Source: Sipunculus nudus (Eukaryota; Annelida; Sipuncula; Golfingiida; Sipunculidae). Taken from it: a stretch of 64,000 nucleotides of DNA. The position numbers were made by a program, and so were the translations under genes. Positions 42,901 through 51,900 of the stretch are shown here, in pieces (position 1 is the first letter of the stretch; every line of letters starts with the position of its first letter). The stretch spans positions 75,565,429 to 75,629,428 of the forward strand of contig CM049312.1 of the NCBI GenBank assembly GCA_026874595.1, given 5' to 3'. A model generated the notes under the pieces. That model was not told the DNA's origin. It worked only from the letters and a program-made list of their open reading frames with translations, and made no database searches.

Positions 42901-45900
42901 GATTACAAGTTAACTTGATCAGCCCTTTGTGCAAAATACATCTTAAATTTTCATGGTTGTGACCTAATCAGGCCTCTAATTTTTATTCTATTATCTTATA
43001 AAAATCAGTTTCACACAAAATTTGTCATATTCAGAAACAAAACATGGCATTTGCTAAAAGAAGCATATAGCCTACACAAAATAATTTTGAGACATTTTTA
43101 CTCAAATTTGTTGTATACAATCCTGTGTGTAATTAGACAAAGTTTTGAAAAAATAAGCCAGGACAATGTATAGGCCAACTTTAACAGAATAGTGCAACTG
43201 CAAAACTGCATTACATCAACTCAGCAAAACACAAGAGGAAACATTTTATTACATTTGATTTTCACACATGACAGGATTGCCAACAAATGGGACACAATGA
43301 CACAAGCCATCCCTATATTTTTTTTTTATTTTTCAATAAGGAAACATTTGAAGGACACTTCTTGCTGTCCATGTCACAGCTGAAGCAGGAATAATTGCGT
43401 ACAGAACTTCCTTCTGCCAAACAAGCAGGCAACCAGTGCATAGTCATAAAGAGCATGACACCTGATTGCCAATAAATAAATCTGGCTTTAGCCCACTCAA
43501 TGGATTCCAATTCAAATGCATATTCACAGTTCAATCTATATTTTGGTGCGTGTTCAGAGGGCAATGAAGATTAACAGAACAATCAATACATAAATTAATT
43601 TTTTTTAAATTTGAGGATTGGGCTTTTAAGTGGCTTAATTGGTATATTTACATACTCCTTGGGGCTGAAGCTTTATTTAAACAAAGACAGGCTGAATTAA
43701 ACACTGCATGCTGATAATGAACACTGTATGAATGTCATTCGTTCTACTCGTAAGAGTTAGCATGGGCCTTATCTCGACCCATTGTGTTTCTTACTCTACC
43801 TGGCTGGTGATACTTACGATTTCAGGCCGTTGCCGTACATTCCAATCAGATGGGCATCCTGTGATTTCTTTGACGATTTGCCAAATGTGACAATATCTGC
43901 TGCCTCCACTGGAGATTAATATGAGTCATTAATAGCTTACAGGATACTTGTTATGATACTACATGTATCACAATTTACACCTCTGTTTGCGATACATGAT
44001 AAATATTACACTTTTAACCCTAACTACTTAAAACAATACTGGTTACGCATAACAATTTATACTATCTCTGGCAAATTACTTATCTTAATACAAGTTACAA
44101 TTGACGCTTTAAAACAAATTGTTACAATACTAGATTCTTTTGTATATATGCTGAAAAATCAATATGCATGTTTTTATACAGATGTGGAGTATATATATTA
44201 CAACCTGTCAAATGGCAAATGTGCGAGCCATTCAATGCTGGGCCAGGATAACAAAACAGGTTTTTATCATGTATGCTTGATAGAAAGTGACAATCAGGAA
44301 ACAGACAAAAACTTCATGTGTTTGACTCATTCATTATTATACTGTTATTACTTTTATTGAGTTTTCCCTCAAACAGCAAAGTTCTGTGGTTGGAAACTAG
44401 AGAAAGGTTTATGCAGGCCTCGCTTTTAAAATGACTACAAACACACACACAACCTATACACCTTACAGTCTGAAACTGCAATCTTTGAATTTGATCACAA
44501 CCCACATTTTATAACGAACATACAGCAACAAGAAATTCTGTGTTATTTCACACAAAAAATCAAGGAATGCTTAATTCATCAAATTAACTTGTCAAACTAG
44601 ACCAATGCTTAAATGCATCGTCTACTCTGTATCTGAAACCTTCTTGTCACAATAATGGAATAAAAATATGATATTATCAAGTGACTTTTCCATGGGAATT
44701 CATATAGAAATGCTGACTAGGGCAAAATAATAATTTAACTACAGATACATGAAAAGTTCAACCAGAGTCATTTACCAAAAGAAAATTTAGATTTAGAGCA
44801 ATTTCTGATAACTAAATGAAGTATTTTTGCTTTCTTTGAAGTGAAAATGGAAACTAAGCAGCCGTCATGTCAGCTACCAGGATACTTCTTACGGCAAGGT
44901 CACATTACTTTTACTTATTTTAAAGTATCAATGGCTCTTAAATGACAGCAATGAGTTGTCAGGAACAAAACTGGATAATGTTAAATATACTATTTAAAGC
45001 CTAACATTTATTGAACTTTTTATAATTAACAAAAAAATTATACATTAAAAAATACAAAATAAATAATGCACACTATGTAATTTAACTAGTCTTTTCACCA
45101 ATAGAAAAATTAACATTACTTATAATTTAAAATTCCTAAATTTAACATTTAAAGAAAACCACAGTACAGTTTGTTTGGTTCATGGCCACATGCATATTAA
45201 CGTGTTGATTTATAGAATTGCCGAAGACAGCTTACATGGGTCCATTCCGTCTCCATCATCCATGAAGCACAGCATATAACCTCCGCGCAGTGACTCATCA
45301 TTTGCTGAAAGAAAGTGAAAATGTAGAGTTCCCACATGAAAAGCTTTTAGCTTTGATAGTATTCTGAAGCCCCAATTTTATGGATAATAATGTATTCATA
45401 ACCACCCTATACATACAAAAACGTCCTTGTCAGTTATTTTCATCTACAATTAAATACTCAACATATGTTATGCCTACAACTGCTTAAATCTATCAAGTAT
45501 CTTGAATTATGCTTTCTTCATGAGGGGTGAAAAATTGTATATATTTTTTAGATATCTCCTATTAAGAACAAGTTAACTATATTATTTGAGGAAATTTTAT
45601 ATTATACAGTCTGCACTGCTTATTAAGAGTTTACACTTTTTGCGATCAATGAATATTCAAATAAATCAAGCAGATGCAATTAACTGTCATTTCACGCATA
45701 GAGTATGGTATACATATTACTACTGATGTAAATTCCTCGAGGTTTTCTATGTAAATAGATAAAACAGACTCCTTAAATATGATGGCAGACATAAATTACC
45801 AGCAAAACCACCACCAAGGATGTTGCATGTCCTCAACATATTTTTAATAATCATCAGATGACAAACCCTATCCAAATTCTTCCTGTATTTGTACCATACA

Positions 45901-48900
45901 ACCTTATTATGAAAAAGGATAAAAAAGCAAAACCTACAGTAATAATTTTTTTTTATATTACCCACACAATGCTGGTATTTTATCTAATTTAACTTCCTGG
46001 ACTTTTTATGACTTCCTGAACACAAAAAAAAAATCTGCTGTATGAAGTCCCTGTAATTTAATAATGTCACGACAACAGGCAACTGAAAGTGAAGCCTGAC
46101 TTTTAAAGTCCTTTTTGGGAAGAATAAATCTCTCTGGATTTATGCTACTGACTTCCCTGGGATACATATATAGGCCAAACAAAACAAATAAACTGATCTA
46201 TGGAACTAAAACTACGCTGTCAATAATAATTTTCTTAAAAAGATTATATTTTTTATCCAAAGAATATTGTCAGTAGACAAATAATCGGCCAGATATTTTT
46301 TCTGTTTTTTAAGCCCAAAAAAACCCAAATTCTTGCATCTCTCCCAAGATCTCTTGCCATATCATTTTTTCTGATAGGCATAAAGAAAAAAATATCTTAT
46401 TAATAATAATTCTTATCAAATCTTCTTCACCATAGCAAGAGACCTTTTTTGCCCCATTTCTTAAAAAATATTCTGGCCATTAGAAATTTTTTTCTAATAG
46501 CAGGAATATTTTTGGCTATGTATATTTTGCTTTGTTTTATATATACATTAATTAAAGAAATTACACACAAATTTGTTTTCTGATTACAATCTGTAAATTT
46601 TCAACAACAACAAAGTGAATCTTTTGGATCCATAATATTTTTACCCAATAGTACATTTTACATCTTTTTTGTTGGACCACACTCTCAAAATTAATTTCTT
46701 AAAAAGATTAAATATTTTATATCCAAAGAATTTGTCAGTTGACAAATAATCGGCCAGATATTTTTTCTGGTTTCTTTTAAGGCAAAAAAAAATTCTTGTG
46801 TCTCCTCGGGATCTCTTGCCATATCATTCTTCTGCCAAAAAAAAAATCTCCTCAATAATAATTCTTATCATAAGCCAAATCTTCTTTACCATAGCAAGAT
46901 AACTTTCTTGCCCCATTTCTTAAAGAAATTAAGCACGTTTTTGTTTTCTGGTCACAATTAGTAAGTTTTCAACAACAAAGTGAATCTTCCTTTTGTTCCA
47001 CAATATTTTTACCCAAAAGTTCATTTAACATCTTTTTTGTTGTGGCCCTTCCACAATTTTTATGTTTTTTAGCCAGTTTCTTAGTGTGCACATTGGCACA
47101 TTCACACAATTTAGGCTTTAGGACTGATTCCATTCCAAAGAATGGAATAAATGTTGATGAAGATTCCCTGATTTTATTTTTCATGATCTCTTCCTGAGAT
47201 AAAAATCAACACATAACTGAAACATGACACCAAACAATTATTCTGCATTTCAGATATTTCTTGATCAGAGTGGACACATCTGAATACATCTTACTAGGTT
47301 TACAAGAATTATTTCCTCCATATCACACACCGACAGATATTCACAAAAATCTCTTGAGCATCACTCCTCAACATGACACAAATGTCAACACAAGTCGCTA
47401 TATTTTTATTCCTTCCTTTCAACAACACAGACATCCACACACTCTTCTGCATTTTTTAATAACACCCTCAGATGATACAACCAACAACTCCAAGCTTCTG
47501 AGTGTCAACTTCCTGCTCAGGAAGCATAAATCAACACCCAGCTTTTGTTTTCTTTATTTACCGGGAAAGTTGCCTCAAAATGCACCAAAGTAACCAGGAA
47601 AAAGGCAAGGCCATTATCTAATTCTGTATCCAGCTAAACTTGTAATTTATGTATACAAAACAAGCGTGATACCAGTTAAACTCCTGTTCTGTGTGCCTCC
47701 TTAATGCTATAATCATTACATATTATTGAATGTTTTTATATGTTTCATGTAGACTATTACAAAACAGTGCAACTTATTAAGCTTAAAGAGCTACTGTCTT
47801 CAAGCAACAATTTGCTTCTGATTTTATGCAATAATAAAAAAAGAAAAATTTCCAAAGTACCAGGCTATCAAACCAGATGACCTGTCCATGAGATTTAGAA
47901 CATCCCCTAAAATGTCCCATCTTGTTAATACATGGACTTAAAATGCAACGGAATACAGGCCAACTTCTCTAACCCCCCCCCCCCCCCCCCGCAAAAGGTG
48001 ACAAACGTGAATTTTTTCTGACTGAATTATTTTTAATACAAGATGAAATAAGCTGAAAAGAGTTGCTTATATAAGCATGCCTGATTTGTAGTACCTAAAT
48101 AGTAAATAGTTGTCTAAAAAAGTTCTGTTCAAATAATATGTCACTGAAACAAGGAATTCAACAACACGGTTCCTATTGTTTCTGGCCACCTTGTTTAAAA
48201 GTAAATTCCAATGGGCAAAACTGACACAATAATCTCATTAAGTCCCTTTCTAACGTTTCAAGACTTTAAAAATAATCCAGATAAAAATGCAGCCTATTGT
48301 ATCAGTTGGGATATCAATTTTTAAATTAGCAACAAAAAATAGACAATCTCAAATTAGAACAAGCCTTATTCTCTATGGCACCCATGCAAGCAATCCAAAA
48401 ATGCAAATTTAGTTGCAGGAACAGAATTTTATGAAACGCTAGTTTTTGAATTACAATGAATAAACTGATCATTTAAGGACTGTCCTTGTCTTCCATGTTT
48501 ATACTTACTCGAGTAGATGTTGATTTCTGTGGCACAGGCATCCCTGGAAAGAAAAGTCCAATCATTATATACAGCACTTGCTAAATAAATAAATGTACTT
48601 TCAAACAGAAAATTTGAACTTGTTAATACTTGAATTAAGAGTAACTCTGGCTAATGACATGGAATCATTAAGGGTATTCTACGGAAACAATTGGTACATA
48701 ACAAGGTTTGACCATATACTGCAAGTTTAATTGTTCAAATCTCAAAAGTTTGTTTTATTTGTAATTATTGCAACTTTAAAAGCTTCCTTGGCTTCAATCA
48801 TGTTAATATTTTTATACTACTTTTTTTTCTATACATGCTTTTTTTAAGTGGTCACTGTGGAAATTAAAGATTTATTTCAATCAGTAATTTCATGGTTATG

Positions 48901-51900
48901 TCACAAACATTACTCTTAAAAATACACTGTGATTTTTCACTCTTGAAGCCATGATCCACAGAAGTCCAAATATGTAAAACTACCGAAGCAGGAGTATGGA
49001 AGGGAAAATTAAATTTAGATCCACCTTAAATCACATATAACAAAAATTAACGACTGAATCAATAATTTTATTTTAGTCTGCCACAAATATTGTCAATGAT
49101 TAGATGATCAGTTAACTTTAAATTTTGTTTTCAGTCTAAAATCAACAAATAATTTAAGTCATTTTTACACTGACCTCACCTTTGATAATATTCAATCCTA
49201 TCACAAAGCAGATCAAACACAGTACTACTTCATAACACATATAAATATATGTATGTAAGTGTGTATGGTTGTATATGTAAATATGAAAAAAGATATATAA
49301 AAAATTTGAAAATAAACTGGTGGGACAAAGATGAGGTATTACAATCACATAAACTTTACTGGTTTATTAACAAAGATGTTGGATCAATAACGGAGAAATT
49401 CTGGAGGTTTATATTTAAACAGAGTTAAAAATAAATACCTAGAAATAAAACATGAAAGTGAAAGGACGGCAAAGATCGAAAAATTACTTAAGTACTACAT
49501 TTCTGCCTTTATGCAGTTTTCTGAAGATGTTGAGATATTGCAATCATAATACTGTCACCTTGTAACTTGCTGTTACATCTATAGAAATATTATTTAGGTT
49601 CTGGCCTTGGCACAGAACTAATCTATTGAAAATATTCTGCTATTGACCTTTTTGCAACCGACTTTTTCATGACAGTTGTGTATTACATTATAAATACTGT
49701 ATGGCTATGTCAATAAACACAAAAGGCAACACATAAAAAAATGTTATTGTTCTAAGGATTTTCTGTGGATCATAATTTTTTTTAGGAAATGAAAAGCAGG
49801 ACCTAGGTGATGTCATGGCACAGTTTTACTACAAGAAATCTAAATACATGGAAAATGGACTAATCTTTGTGTTGATCATCTAACTATTTTAAGAACTGAA
49901 GCAAACTGTTTGTGTTTTCTAGGCAAGCAGACAATATATCAAGTATGGTTTCAGGACCGATAAAAAAGTTATGAAAAAAAAAAAAAAAGAGTCCGAAGAC
50001 CAATAATTTTGTGTGGGGGGCTTTAAAATATTGTGTAAAAAAACACACACACAAAGTGCTTCATCAGATATGCCCCATAAAAGAATCTGCGTCTAAGTTT
50101 GTTGTTACAATATGCAACAGATTCCATCACTGGTGGTTGTCTGATTAAATTTCATTCTTGTGACAGATATTTACCTCTTCTAATGATCTAAACAGCCTCC
50201 TACATAAAGCTGGACACCAGGACCTAGTTCTGGGTTAAACTTTGAAAAGTCTGGGGTATAGTGCACAATAAACCCAAGAAATTATAAATATAACCAACTA
50301 CGTTCCAATTTTCACTAAAAAGGGCAAAATGACCTAGCTTTTCTGGGCTTGGCTCAAATGCATCAATTTTAACAACAAAAACTAGGCCAAACTGACCCTG
50401 AATGTAAACTTCTCAGGACCTGTGTGCCTTATATAACCTTAAGCTAAAACTAAAGTTCAACCAGAATGGCTAAGGAAAATGGCGACTAAATTATTGGTGA
50501 GTTACCATAAAAATTGCAAATATAGACTTTAAGGCATGATTTAGGAAAGACTGTGGAATAACTGTTACTTTGTGGTCACTATGTCACTATGAATGTCACT
50601 ATAAAATACACAATAATCTGATGATGTAATAGATTTTCTACATTTCAGTTACATAATTATGGGACAAAAATGACAATTTTGAACTAAAATAATATTGGGA
50701 CTAAAAATAAAATAAAACAGGAAAGTGGTTAAAACAACATTAATGTGGCTAAATTTATGACTAAAAAATGTATTCGAGGGACAGCGGATCCTGCTTCTCA
50801 AACCAGGTCATTACTCAAAATAACCAGGTTACACAGTCACAATAACATTAATATATATATATATATATATGTGTCAGGTAACGAATTATAAGTGCATGCC
50901 AGGTAACAGGTACCCATTTTTTGTACTTACTGACAAACCAATTTCTTTATATCATGTATGTATACGGTTTACCTTGAATAACTCAACCACCTCGAGTCAG
51001 AAATCTCTGTATTAGTTAATCAGTGACATTTTTATAAAACCAGTGGTTTTTCTATCAAATCATTAAAACTGCTCCAATGGACAGCAGTTGCCATAACCAA
51101 GCAATCCTGTTACAAATGTGGTTTCTCAGATGATAATATATTTGTAAATAATAATTGTAAAACATATTTACGTATCTGTCCATCATTTATATAATTTTAT
51201 AAATTCTTTCGCTTTGTAGTTTGGCAAGGCAATTAACATAATAGTACCTGGCATTATCCACTAATTCTGCCAAAGCACCAAACAGGAATTCATGGGTCGT
51301 TCTGAAAGGAAAAACATGATCAAACAAACATATAAATGTAAACAGAACATGCAAATTATATCCATATATATCCTCTTAAAAATACTTGCTTATCAAGTTA
51401 TTGTTCCCTGCAGCCAATCTTCCTAATGATTACATGTACATATAAAGTTTAACAGTAAATTTAGGAATTAATTATAAAATTGTCCTCCAGTGTTCCTCAC
51501 TGACATTATAAGTAAGATAATATTAACAAGGGTTTGAATGATAACCAGTATTTGGAATTATCACAATATCTGGCAACTGAGATACCTTTATTGTTAGCTT
51601 CCCTTTAATCATGATATACTTTTTTCCACATTTTTTGTACATAAACATCCCCTTTTAAGATTAAAATTTAATGGCATCACCTGGTCTTACTATGTTTGGA
51701 AATTCATGTATTTCCAAGAATGACAATTTTCAATGAACCACAGTAAATTCTATATAGAATTAATCATTGTATTATACTAATTGGTACTGTATGTTCAAAA
51801 TGACACCGTCTGACAAAATTATTTCTCCAAAAACGCTGGGGATTTGCTGATTTATAGGTAATGCCAGAACTATGATGAGAAGAATATACAGTTCTAATGT

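Noticed and set aside
43953-44360. 135-codon plus-strand frame
   Set aside because: Antisense within MORC2 intron 4, AT-driven composition, no domain recognised.
47261-47593. 110-codon plus-strand frame
   Set aside because: No domain or splice support, inside MORC2 intron 3, antisense.
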